Shown: piece after piece, positions 34,901-46,442 of the stretch
Numbering within the stretch: position 1 is the first letter of the stretch
Layout: each line of letters begins with the position of its first letter
Source: Moringa oleifera
Taxonomy: Eukaryota > Streptophyta > Magnoliopsida > Brassicales > Moringaceae
DNA: 64,000 nt
Assembly (NCBI GenBank): GCA_021397835.1
Contig: JAJFZO010000658.1
Span: 1,619,501 to 1,683,500, forward strand
Direction: 5' to 3'
Position numbers and translations under genes: made by a program
Notes under the pieces: generated by a model
Database searches by the model: none
Seen by the model: the letters and a program-made list of their open reading frames with translations, nothing else
Told to the model about the DNA's origin: nothing

Positions 34901-36505
34901 GCTTCTTCTCCTGAACCACTTTTTGGGTTCCGGTTCAACTACTACAGCGCAGCTGGTAAACGAAGCCCTTGTGTTTTATATTTGTAAACCAACCCTTGTA
35001 TTTAACAGATTTAACATTAATTTTAATAAGTGATTTCCTTATGTTGGCAATTTCTTTTCTGAGTGCTCAGAGATTAGAGGCTTTGGGGCTATCTTTAGCT
35101 GCATTTTCTATTGTGCTTCCTTTCCTTGGTAAATTTCTCCAGGTAATTCTATTCAGTTATATTTTCCTTACTAGTACTAAATTCTGCAGAAGGTGTGTAA
35201 AACGTATGAGTTGGTTGATATGTCTTTCTATGAATTTAGTTTGCTGTTAACTTGATGGTTTCTCTAATTTGCATGCATTAAACATTTAAGTTTTGTTTTT
35301 AATTGTTGGTCTTATTGGACTAAGAAAGAAAAGTTTAGTTTTGACTGTTTTGGATCTTTAAGAGTTGGCCTCTAATATCCACCAAGGTTCCCATTCTGTT
35401 ATCTTACCGGTAACCATGGGATGGCTGATGATGGACTTCTAAATTTAAATGATGTAAATAACTCACACACCTTAAATTTTCAGTTGATATCAGTTCAAGA
35501 TAAATTATGCATACATGGTTACTGGAATACTCTAGGTGATTTATCAAAGAAGAAATTGCATGACTGGTTCAGGAGATAGATTGAAAATATTAGCATATCT
35601 GATTTGAAGGAGTCCCTCTATTTTTCTTAGAATGGAGGTATGTGTTGATCTTTGATGTATAATCCTGCAATTTAGTTAGGTGTATACGCTTCATACCTGA
35701 ATGATTAGATCTGAGTATGTCAATTGATAGTGGTACTTGAGAACTAACCCGGAGTAGTGCAACCAATTCAAACCGAGCCCAGATACAAATGAAATGGAAA
35801 GGGTTGAAAGGGTTTGTCCTGGTGGCTCCAAGCATGGAGTATGCATATAGTGACAAAGATAGAGCCTGGATAAAAGCAATCTCAAAGAAATTTAGAGGTG
35901 AGACCTCTTGTATGGATTTGAAATAAATTCAATATTCAATTTTTAACTGTTAATTAAGTCAAACAATGGAAAGCTGCTTGATGTCTTTTGTTTCTTTGTC
36001 TAAGCCAATATAGTACATTGGTTCTAGGAGTGCGACTTGAGCACTGTTTTCCTAGTTGGATCCACTTCTTAGCTTATCTTCTTTCTGATATGCGGAGTAT
36101 CACTTTCTAAATGATACTGGGGATAACACTTTTTAAATGAGACTGCAGATAACTGTTGACACCTTGCATGAATGTTTAGTGTCATAAATGATTTATGAAA
36201 AACGGTTGTGTACTTTCAAAGTTATATTGCCTCAGAAAAAGTGTTTATCTTCACACTGTTAAACTTATTAACTTCAAACTCAAGAGTTGAAACAAATATG
36301 AGGCCTGCAATTGCTTTGATATCCTGGAGTTGGATGGGTCATGAGTCTTGAATCTCAAGATATGGTGTAAGCCGGTGATTTGGAATTGAGACTGAAAGTG
36401 CATGATATGCCCCTATTGCTAAAGGTTGGACCTCTCTTAAGATCATATTACTGAATCTTGAATTAGTTTCAATATTCTTAGCCAAAAAGAAAAGAAAGAA
36501 AAAGA
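31985..36505. repeat. Segmental duplication, copy B (SLK2 intron and upstream DNA plus CCB2 pseudogene)
   Basis: This matches 14885-18905 in direct orientation. The part at 31985-32870 copies the SLK2 5' UTR intron and ends at its donor. It then joins directly to DNA equivalent to 16420, so the SLK2 noncoding exon and promoter are missing. The part at 32880-34430 copies the AT-rich intergenic DNA, and 34430-36505 is the CCB2 copy. There is no SLK2 coding exon in this block. Confidence 0.85.
34552..35926 (+). pseudogene. CCB2 pseudogene B
   Basis: All CCB2 exons except exon 4 are recognisable. From the ATG at 34552 the frame hits TGA at 34588, where the intact gene has CGA. The acceptor before exon 2 is destroyed (ATGGGATAATTGG at about 34849-34861, intact TACAGGGATACCTGG). 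Exon 3 (about 35070-35140) is still open and encodes LEALGLSLAAFSIVLPFLGKF. Exon 4 and parts of the flanking introns are deleted near 35455. Exon 5 (about 35484 onwards) has a CAG-to-TAG stop in the equivalent of RRQIE. Exon 6 survives in part and ends at TAA 35924-35926. Several independent lesions make this a clear pseudogene even if transcribed. Confidence 0.92.
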
Positions 36506-36920
36506 GAAGGAAGATGATCAGTTGCCCTTATAACTTAATTCGGGGATGGAGACATGAAATGGATAAGTCGGGTGTATTTTGAGATTTCAACTTCACATTT
36601 GCTGTGATTTTTTAGCCATTAAATCGAGCCTGAGCCTGTCTTATGACAACTGACAACAACAGTGCCTCAAACTAAGTCTATTATGTAATAATTGCAAAGA
36701 GCCTTATCTGAAGCCAATTTTCCAAAACTTGAAAATCTTTTAAAGCATCTCAAAGTTACGTTTTCCACTGATTGAGTATGCTTTCAACAGAAATATGAAC
36801 TAAAAAATGTGCTCTTCTCAACTCATTTTCACCAAAGCTTTCTCTGTCAACTTTTGTTTACAGGTGACAGTTAATGTTCATCAGATTGATACCAGAGTTT
36901 AAGTTACACGATCTCAATTC

Positions 36921-38404
36921 CTATAGAAATTTCTCCAGGCCATACACCAGATTCTGCCAAAGTATTAAACACAAAAGTATCATTCATATTAGGATTAGAT
37001 AAAGCATAATGCTTGAAGGAGAAGAAAAACTTTCTTGATTTGTTACCTTCAAGCGAATCACCTTTCTAATAGCCAAGAGTAGGCCAGGCATGAGGTACTG
37101 TACAGCTGTGATATCATGTTTGATGGAGAATACCTGTTACCAGTAGTGTTGAGATGTGGTTATCTAACTGGCCATGCTTCGAAAGGGAGGGAGAATAATG
37201 AAAGAAGGGAAACATACCTCTCCTGGACCAGAGAAGTAAACAGTAGTACTAGATGGAAGCCCTGGAAGGACCATGCTATGCACTCGAACTCCATCTTCTC
37301 CTAGGACTTGACCCCTTGCCTAACAAAAGCACAGAAAGAATGACAAACCATACATGAATAACATAAAATGCAGTTATGCTGTTGTTAGCTAATATTAATT
37401 ATTAACCAAGTGCTTTATACCCAAAAATCATAAAAAGAAATCAAGACCAAAAAAATAAAAAAATCACACAAATGTTACTGTCATAAACAGCTGAAGGTTT
37501 AAAATATTCTTCTGCAATCTCAATACAGCTTTTGTATCTTCTATTTCTTGTTGATAATAGAAGGGGAAGGATGTCATTCTCAATTTTTGTTATCCATATG
37601 GAGTGATATTATGTCCTTTTAACTTCATGCTTACCGCAACATATGTTGAAAGATCTTCTCTATTGTACATCTGACCAAGGTTGGAGAGGTTATTGGCTAT
37701 TTGAATTGCATCTGATGATGGAAGATCCTGCACATCCAAGAATTTTATCACCTCCAATGCTTCGAGCAAAGTATGGGTGTTCTTTTTGGCTTGATTGAAT
37801 CATGAACATAAACTGATTGTTTTGTCTTACTGTTGCATTTGCTCTTGATTCCACAATCTCTACATTATTGTAGTGGAAGGATGCCATAATGCAGGCCTGC
37901 TGAAGGAGAATAGATCCTATGGATAGAGTCGGTGCAACCAGACAACCCTAACATGAACATAGAACAGATTAAGGGCAACAATTTTGGATCAAGAAAGTTA
38001 TTGTCTAAAGATGAAAGTAGCTGAATAATCTTGCCCTGATGAAAAGGTACACCAAACTTTAATAATACCTCACCCTGTGCTCACCATGCTGGCCTTCTCA
38101 CAGAATGCAGATAATGCTGCTACTGTGTCTTGTTTAATTCGAGGCACATAAACCACACTATTCATGCCAAACGCTGTTGCCTAAATAGAAATTGAAGCAG
38201 AAAAGAGAATTATAGTTACAGATGCTGTATTACTGATGCTTGCTTCTCTGTACAGATAAGTCAATGAAAAATCAGATTGGAAGAGGCATAGGACCTGTTT
38301 CACATTGTCATAGACTGCTGAAGGGTCAGTGAAGTCAACTACGACTGCGGTGTCTTTTGACTGCCATAATTTCATAGACAGCTCAAGTGAGAGAAGGGGT
38401 GTGT

Positions 38405-38437
<33 letters not shown>

Positions 38438-39003
38438 TACAGAGAGAAAGAGAGAATACAAAGTGTATTACCTGGGATATGGAGCCTAAAACCATTGTGA
38501 GATCATTTATTATGGGTATCTCTAAAGCCTCTTCCATATCACACAACTACTTCAGAAAATGAAGGAAAAGAAGAAGAAAGGAATCAGGGAGTCTACAAAC
38601 GGTACGATGGAGAAATGAGAGAGAGAACAGGGGAAATGAATTAATGTGCAAACCTTTCCAATATCTTCTCCTACAAAATGGGTGTCCACTGCACCCGCCA
38701 CCTCCATTCCTCTTGCCTTTGTGACTGCCACTACTGCAGCTCTTCCTATTTCCTTTGCTGCTCCATTAATGATTACCTACTTACCATCAAGTGAGAGAAG
38801 AAGAACATAGATTACTTTCCTCTTCTTAGATGTACTCAGACCAAAGATATTTGCAAGAGGTAGTGAATTTGGTGAACATATACCTTGATGTTCTTTTGAG
38901 AGGGCTGCATTGAGCAAGAGACAGAAGAGCCTGCAGGATTGGCATTTCGAGAAACTTGATAGACTGTGCAGAGAAAGCGGCAGCTTAGTGCTGCCATGGC
39001 CAT
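36921..39003 (-). CDS. CRR1: Dihydrodipicolinate reductase-like protein CRR1, chloroplast
   Basis: Ten minus-strand exons (38884-39003, 38654-38776, 38472-38546, 38295-38360, 38085-38180, 37831-37947, 37635-37727, 37218-37319, 37047-37133, 36921-36953), every intron in phase 0, join to 303 residues. Residues 1 to about 35 look like a chloroplast transit peptide. A Rossmann-type nucleotide-binding part follows (VIINGAAKEIGRAAV, DFTDPSAVYDNVKQ), then the DapB-like C-terminal part (GCLVAPTLSIGSILLQQA, FHYNNVEIVESRANAT, EDGVRVHSMVLPGLPSS) and the ending NLVYGLEKFL. CRR1 is a stromal factor required to build the chloroplast NDH complex. Where DapB enzymes have the His/Lys catalytic motif, this protein reads ESRANATDLPSS, so it is unlikely to be a reductase. 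The start at 39003 (MAMAALSC) could equally be the ATG at 38997. A GA-rich microsatellite lies in intron 3. Confidence 0.95.
38405..38458. repeat. GA-rich microsatellite in CRR1 intron 3
   Basis: A run of GA repeats is followed by two AGAGAGAAAGAGAGAATAC-like units, directly beside exon 4. On the CRR1 strand this gives a long CT tract in intron 3. Confidence 0.85.
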
Positions 39004-42000
39004 TGGAAGCTGTAGTACAGTCTCTCTTTCTGTTACAGAGCAAGTGTTTTCTCCATTTTGATAAGCTTGTCGGTTTCGTTGCATGCTGCACTTTGGTGCT
39101 GAAACAGATAAGGCTGTGTATCTCTTGATAGGCCATGTTTGGAGAGCATTCCCTGACGGTGACATGCATGTCAGCACCTGCAATATTGGAAAACCGTGCC
39201 AATTGTAAATGATCCAAAGCCCACTTGGGCGACTGGACTCAGAGGTCGGTCACAAGGCCGACCGACTTTGAGCCTCATTGATAAAGATAACTCGGCCTCT
39301 TTTCCTGGAGATTAGTCTCTTAAGACTCTCCTTTTATGCTTATGAACCCAGAAAAACAAGGATATGCTTATTTAGATGGTATAAATCCAAACAATGATAA
39401 TTATAGGTTTACATATTGTATCTAATTGCAAGAACTTAAACATATATACGTCCACATCATGCATCAATCATAATGATCCGTAAACATAAAGAAAGGCTGA
39501 AATGTTTACCATTGGGCTGATGTCGGCCTGGCCTGGTTAGATATCAACGATTTTGGGTTCATAAATAAATTCCATTTCCCAACAAGTGAGTGGTTAGATG
39601 AATGGAGATTTTTGTAGATCTCAATTGTATTCGGACGATAATTTAATAAAATTAATAATTTTATGAAAACGTTTTTATTTTTTATTAAAAAAATTAAAAC
39701 ATATGAGATCAATAGTTATCTTAATGGTGATAGAGTATGGGCAATGGGCAACGGATTTAGGGATAAAATTAAGGGAAGCTTAGGTAAAGGAAAAGGAAGG
39801 CATTTATCGGGTAAAAGACGGAGGAAGAGGGTGAGCTGTCAGACAGATGACCTTTTATTAATTATTAATTTAGAAGACTGGAATAAGACAGGGACCAATC
39901 ATGATCTCTCACCTTCTTCAATTAAAGAGACCAATCATACTCTCATCTCTAACATGACATTATACCAACATCATTATCTTATATGCTGCTAACCTTCCAC
40001 TTCTTAATGTTTCTTTTATATATAAAAATCATGTAAATAAAGAATATATATAATTAGCAAATATAATAGAAAATTAAAACATTTCTTTTGTTTCCTTTGT
40101 TTGTTTTTTAAAGTTCAAGATTTTTTATTTACATGATTTTTATCGATATTTTAAAGATATATTAAAATTTTAATAAAATATTTTATTTTATCTTATTTTT
40201 AATTAACATACTGAAATGTAGATATAATATTTTATTTTTAATTAATCATTAAAGATCAAATTAGCAAAAATATTTTTAATGGAAAGAAACTGAAGTGTGG
40301 ATGCACTTTATATTTTTATTGATTTATTTCCAATTTATTTGAAAAATAGTAGACAATAATTTCATTTTTTCTATAGGTTTTTATTATAAGACTAATTTTA
40401 TATTAAAATTTTTTAAAATAATTTTTTCTATTTTTTCTGTTTATTCAAACATGCAAGCAAAACTGAGGATAATGGCCTTCCTTTTTATTTCCTCTCTGTC
40501 CTTTTAAAGCCTGCATCCATTTGTAGGCGGTGACTATTAACATAGGGACATTGCATGTGATTAAATAATGCATGTAATCATTGTTTATTTTGTTTCTACA
40601 TTTTTTTAAAAAATAAAATAAAATCACAAATCCTATATTTGATATTCAGTAAGAAAAATAACGATCACTATTCCTATCACATAAACTCGTAACATTAAAA
40701 AAAAACAACTTAATATTTTCTCAATTTAACCAATATTTAATTTTTCAATTTATCAGTAATTTCATGCAATAAAAAGAAAAAAAATTGAAAAACACCAACT
40801 ACTTTTTTTTTTTTAGATCGCCAATTACTAATCTATTCATATGTTAGGTGGGTATACTTATTCAATGAATATTTCATATTATATTCCTAATTGTTATATA
40901 CATATTATTAATGCATTTATCATAATATCAAAAACAAATATTAAAATATTTTTATACCAAAAATTTACTTAAGAGAGAATTACTTCATATACTATTTTGC
41001 ACCGTAAACTTCAATACTTTAAAATAACTTTTAAGATCTTATGATTTTTTTTTATTTTTTTATTTTTATCAATCTACTTCTTACCATTGAAACGATCACG
41101 CGGATATAAAAATACCGAACATAAGAAATATTAAGAATTGATACCATAACGGGCACGATATCAATATCAAATTGCAAACCCAAGAAGCATTGTCAAATTA
41201 GTTTGATAATTGACTTGAAAGAAAACAAGGGTATCCTCACCCGTTGGCTTGCTTGCCCTTCCATTGAAGCAACTCTTATCCTCACATCAAAGCCCGCATA
41301 GAGCCTATTCCTTCACTTTCATTTGTCCTCTCCTCACTTCCAGCCAAATTTCATGAAATTTAATTTCATCGTTAATAATTGATAATACATAACAAAGAAA
41401 TAATGGGTTTGTAAAATAATGATTTTTTTAGTTAATAATGATTATTTTAGTAGTTAGAACTTGATCATGGAAATTAACTATTTATAGAAGTATGAGATTT
41501 TGGGGGCATTAAAATCAAGGCACCTAATTAGGATACTATGATCACTAAACAAGATGACTCAATGGATGCAACATGGCATAAAGTGGGAGGCCAATTGTTT
41601 TCAATACAGATCTTTTTGTTGCCACATATCCATCCATCAATATTATAAAACTAATCTTCAGCTAAAGCATTATTCCTCATTTTTTTTTATTTTTAATTCC
41701 CATTTCCAAACAAAAAATAAAAAGAAATTATATATTAAAAAAGAAAAATGAATTTTTTTCTTTTTATTTTTAGAGAGGGACAATGATTGCAGTGTTGGAG
41801 GTTGTATGTTATTGTGGATCTCATTTAGTTGCACTTGTCCAGATTCAGGTCGTGATCAACGGCTGTGATGGTCTCACAAGCATTGATGGCCACGCATGAC
41901 GCAACCAGACAACAGCCAGCCCTGCGTTCTCATATACCCCGATATGTCACCTCAGTAGTCTACCTCCCAACCCGGCCCCCACCCACCTCATATGTCATAT

Positions 42001-42100
42001 CCCGACCTTGAATTTCCGTTTATACCCTCCTATACTTTCCATTTTTACTACACACCCATATCAATTACGTAAATTAAGATAATAGATTTTTTTATTTTAA
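39004..42100. other. AT-rich intergenic DNA upstream of CRR1
   Basis: The first few hundred bases (to about 39350) are likely the CRR1 5' leader and promoter on the minus strand. There is an inverted pair GGTCGGTC/GACCGACC near 39243-39265 (AGGTCGGTCACAAGGCCGACCGAC). From about 39600 to 41900 the DNA is over-rich in A and T, with no protein-like frame, tRNA or recognisable transposon. Confidence 0.5.
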
Positions 42101-42146
42101 TCTAGAAGGAGCAGCACTGACGCTTGAATTTTTAAGAGGTAACGAT

Positions 42147-42647
42147 CACGTGGCTGAGGGAGCAAAGTCCCACAGAATATTTGTGAAACCACTGGCAACA
42201 AAAGCATTCTCCAATAACCCAAATTGTAAAATATGCCAATTGGTCGGTCACTTGTCCCCAATCAAACAAGCCCTAATACCCAACTTTCCCAAACCCTAAA
42301 ATTTTAAAAATTAGTAAATAAAAATAATTGCTTTATTTTCAAAAAATTGATTTTTATTCTTGTATTTAGACTGACCGAGAAGTCCAATAACAGCCACCGG
42401 CCTCACTAATTTATAATCACAAGTGCGTTGCACCGTCTCCATCGGAATTCGTATGCACTGAATACTAGCCCACGTGGGGCGACGTATTTTAACGGCGTTT
42501 GAAGGCGCCACGTGTGAGACATATAAGCCTGTGGCTCACACGTGTGTCGGAGTGTCGGTGGATGGCACTAAAGTCAGACCATCGAGAGAGAGGGAAAAAG
42601 TAAAAATGAAAAGACTACTCTCGTGCCGTATAGATAGCGGCCACGTG
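42147..42647. promoter_or_regulatory. Cluster of five G-box (CACGTG) motifs
   Basis: CACGTG occurs at 42147, 42471, 42509, 42539 and 42642, within 500 bases. Two occurrences are extended ABRE-like forms (GCCACGTGT), and one is in a palindrome (GCCCACGTGGGGC). Such sites bind bZIP factors of the ABA response and bHLH light-response factors. The cluster is about 1.6 kb upstream of BAG1, the nearest downstream gene. Whether it acts on BAG1 is inference. Confidence 0.55.
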
Positions 42648-42683
42648 TCCTTGCATGATTGTGACGTAGGCGCTGTATTTTAG

Positions 42684-44263
42684 TTTGTTTTCAAGGAGCC
42701 TTTAACGTGGTCCGGCTCTCTCTCTCTCTTTTTTAGTATTATGTTTTACAATTCATAATTTATATTTACAACTTTCAATCTTAAAATTGGAAACTCAATT
42801 AATCATAAAAGATATTTCTGTTAATTTAAATTATTATTTTGTGAAAATAATAATCTTTCAATAAAATCATAAATATTTTATTCATTAAAATAAAAAATTA
42901 TGAATTTTGAAAAGTTTAATTTACTTTTAAGAGTCGATAAATAAATTAAGAGTTTGAATGACATCAAAAATTTTGAATTTATTCCTGATTGTTAAATTTA
43001 AAATCCTCAAATTAATAACTGATTCTGATTTTTTTTTTGTTGATTTATCACAGTAAAATAATAAGCAACAAAAAGTAATGATGGTAATCATCAAATTTGC
43101 ATGGTTTCTTTCCCATAATTATATATTTAGATATTAATTTTCCATATTCATATAGAAAAAAGAAACAATTAAGAATAAGAAACAGGAGTTACAAGACAAT
43201 AATTACGTGTTAATTTCATAAATGCCCTTAAAGCAAAGCAACACGTGCATAACAATCAGGAAGGAAGGGGAAAATCTTTGACGTGTGCCGCGACGCAGGG
43301 GAATCTTTCCTTGGAGTTTCGTGAATGGTTTTTTGACCTTTAAACAGAAGCTTTGGCGGCTTTCGTTGTTAGCTTCCCTTTCTTTTTCTGCGTTTACTAT
43401 TATATTAAGGGAAACAAAACAAATATAGTCTGCAATAATACCACCATTATTTATACATATCCTTTTAATTCTTTTAAAATATATATATAAACTATGTACT
43501 ACATTGTTCTTAAGTCATAACACCAGCTCGGTTAGCTGGCCAATTATTATTTTTATTCTTTTACATTTTTTCTTCTCACTTTCTCTTCCACGAGTTTTCC
43601 AGAACAGGGAGGGGAGACACAGAGAGAGAGAGATAGACAATGGTGCTTTGAAATTTCCTTTTCTCGCATTGGTTTCACAGGCATTTTTCTTGGGAAAACC
43701 GTGGATTGATGACAAGCCATTGATTTTAGTCAGGGAAAATTTCGTTGCAATTGGTTGCATATTGTCGAAGAGATCTGGGGTCAATTTCCAAAGTTCGTGG
43801 GCTTGCAAGTGTAGGGTCTTTCGGTTTCCGTAACTGGGTACTTTGTTTGAAGGCTGCAAGGATCTGAGCTTGGTTCTCTTGAAGAGAAAGAAAGGAAGAT
43901 TTGCAGGGTTAGATAGATAACTATTCTTCCTTTTCTGGGAAGCCATTGGCTCTGCAAAAGGAAAGAAAAGTGGAAAGTTTGGGTTTCTATCTATAGGAAC
44001 CCGTTTCTTTTATTTCGGGTACGCGTGGCTATTGGGATTGGACTCGTCTAATGCTGGAGTCACAGGTTTCTATAACGCAGTCAACAACGGTTGTCTCCAA
44101 TGGGTATCTCTGATTTCTGATACAGATCTCCCTAAATCACAGTTTCCAGAGATCTAAGCACTCTTTGCTTCAACTTACTTACATTTTCGTGGCACACGAG
44201 GAGAATAAGAGAGTTTTTTCTGTCTTTTCTTTTAATTTGTTAGAAGAACGTAGAATATATAAG
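42684..44263 (+). promoter_or_regulatory. BAG1 upstream region and 5' leader
   Basis: From 42720 to about 43180 the DNA is AT-rich and empty. From about 43330 the composition rises. TTTAAACAG and CT-rich stretches (43560-43640, including AGAGAGAGAGAG) are followed by a long leader-like region to the BAG1 ATG. Short open frames on both strands at 43504-43946 overlap each other and match nothing I recognise. Confidence 0.4.
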
Positions 44264-45748
44264 ATGATGAGGATGAAGACTAAAATGACTGGGCTATCAT
44301 CGGTGATGAATGGTAGCTCGGCTGGTAGTGGTGTTGGCGGCGCCCGTGTCGGAGGTGGAGGTGAGCCAGCGGCACACGATTGGGAGATGAGACCAGGAGG
44401 GATGTTAGTACAGAAGCGAAATCCGGATTCCGATCGAAGCTCCGTCCCGCCGCCGACAATTAGAGTTAGGGTCAAATATGGGTCTGTATACCACGAAATC
44501 AATATCAGTTCTCAAGCCACATTTGGTAAGCTTTTAATATTTCTCTCTTCTCAGGTTCTTTGGTTCTTAACTATAACTGCCGTCTTGGTTTTTGTTTAGA
44601 ATAGGAAATAAAAGCAACTGTTTTGTTTTTTCATATTCTTTCTTTTTTTTTTTTTTTTTTTTTTTGGGGTCAGGGGAGTTGAAGAAAATGTTGACAGGAC
44701 CAACAGGATTGCACCATCAAGACCAAAAGCTGATGTACAAAGACAAGGAGAGGGATTCAAAGGCCTTTCTTGACGTTGTAGGAGTGAGAGACCGGTCGAA
44801 AATAGTGCTTGTTGAGGACCCAATTAGTCAAGAGAAACGGTTACTGGAGCTGAGAAAGAATGCCAAAATGGAGAAGGCTTCTAAATCAATCTCAGAAATC
44901 AGCTTGGAAGTTGATAGGCTCGCCGGCCAGGTAGGTTTATAGTCAAACACTTCTTTTTTTTTTGGGTTGGGGGGGGGGGGGGGGGGGGGGGGGAACGGGT
45001 TAGAGAGGAGGAGGAGGTTAAAGTCGGTTGTTTTGTGATTAAGAATTTGGTTTGATTGGCAATGGTAGGTGTCGGCACTTGAAACAATAATTACTAAAGG
45101 TGGGAAAGTAGCGGAAAAAGATGTACTTAATCTGATCGAGTTGCTGATGAACCAATTGCTCAAATTGGATGGAATCATGGCTGATGGAGATGTCAAATTG
45201 CAAAGGAAAATGCAGGTAGGTTTTGAGTTTCCAATGTGCATAGCAGCAAATTGGTTTGAATTACATATATTAAGGTTTTCTGTGCATGATTTCGGTCCCT
45301 CATTGAATTCCCTATGTTGTATTAGGTGAGAAGAGTGCAGAAGTACGTTGAAACTCTTGATATGTTGAAGATAAGAAACTCCATGCCTAGCAGCGATGGA
45401 GGTCAAAACCCGGTGCAGACCCAACAGAGGCATCAAAATGGGCAGAGACTAGCACCAATTTTAGACCAGTCCCCGAGGCATTCTAATGGGCAGAGGATTG
45501 AAGAACAGCAACCAAGGAATTCAGCTGGGCACTTGCCTATTCATCAGCAATACCAGCAGCAGCAACAACAACAGCAGCACCCATATCAGCAATCAAGGCA
45601 TTCATCATCAGGGTCAGTTGTTGTTACCACAAAATGGGAGACATTTGATTCTACTCCGGCTTTGATACCAGTCCCCTCAACATCCACATCAACCTCAGCT
45701 TCCAATCACCAAGCTCCCCCCAAGTTCCCTTGGGAATTCTTTGACTGA
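44264..45748 (+). CDS. BAG1: BAG family molecular chaperone regulator 1
   Basis: Four exons (44264-44525, 44674-44930, 45069-45215, 45326-45748) join in phase to 362 residues. The N-terminus is Gly-rich with the family signature WEMRPGGMLVQKR (about residues 40-52). A ubiquitin-like domain covers about 65-136 (TIRVRVKYGSVYHEI to DRSKIVLVED). A BAG domain covers about 155-235 (SISEISLEVDRLAGQVSALE, LNLIELLMNQLLKLDGIMAD, VQKYVETLDMLK). The tail has a Gln run (QQYQQQQQQQQHPYQQ) and the conserved end KWETFD ... FPWEFFD. BAG1-4 proteins bind the ATPase domain of Hsp70 through the BAG domain, as nucleotide-exchange cofactors, while the ubiquitin-like domain links to the proteasome. I took the first of two adjacent ATGs (44264, 44267). 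Introns 1 and 2 carry long T and G homopolymers. Confidence 0.95.
44951..44993 (+). repeat. T then G homopolymer tract in BAG1 intron 2
   Basis: A T run is followed by GGGTT and then about 25 uninterrupted G (44969-44993). Intron 1 has a similar T tract of about 23 bases at about 44643-44665, ending in GGGG at the acceptor. Runs this long are prone to sequencing and assembly length errors. Confidence 0.85.
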
Positions 45749-46440
45749 GTCATTGGCCACGAATTTGTTTTTGTGTGTGGATGTGCTTTGGTTTGTCCAT
45801 CCGGGTTGGTTTGTTATCTCTTCTCCATTCTTTTCTGTACTTAGATTTTGTTGGCACCCCCTTTAATCTGTCATTCTGTTCACCAGAAATAAATGGGGCT
45901 TCTTCAGTATATGGTTATTATTAAGATGTTCTCTTGTATTACTTGTCATCCTTAAATTCATTTGCCATTTGTATGTGTCTGGCTTTGCTAGTGATGAAAA
46001 CATCTATTTGTAGGGTTTGTCACTTTCAGATTTTAGGAATCAAAACTTTCAGATGAAGGAGAGGTGTACTTCCCAATTAAGTAATCCCATGTGATCAAAA
46101 ATCTTGCAGTTTCTCTTTCTCTCTCTCTCTCTCACATGTATTTCTCCCTCCCCCCTTGGTTTCCTATGTGGACTGGGTAATACTGGTAAATCATAAATGG
46201 GTTCTGTGATTCTAAAGGAAACTAGTGGCTGATGAAAAATTGTTAAACTTTATACCTTGCTTCCTGTGAGGGATGCAAGCTGACAAAAAGGAGGTTTTAA
46301 ATGGAAAGGACTTTAGTAATCGAATAACCAACCCTCCAATGATAGAAAGGCAAGGCTGATAAAAGTACAGGTGACATGATATTTGGTTCATTAGTTTAAC
46401 TAGGTCAAAGTAAATGTCTATTGGCATAACTTTATTTTAA
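45749..46440 (+). other. BAG1 3' UTR and intergenic DNA
   Basis: Sequence past the BAG1 stop contains AATAAA at about 45885-45893, a plausible poly(A) signal, then ordinary intergenic DNA with a (CT)n stretch near 46110-46135. No gene is seen. Confidence 0.5.
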
Positions 46441-46442
46441 GA

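Noticed and set aside
42474..42683. Small plus-strand open frame in the G-box region
   Set aside because: It has no family signature, and its translation is dominated by promoter-like CACGTG and GAGA sequence.
44179..44502. Minus-strand open frame opposite BAG1 exon 1
   Set aside because: It is the complement of the Gly/Pro-rich BAG1 coding exon; the plus-strand frame is the one with conserved domains.
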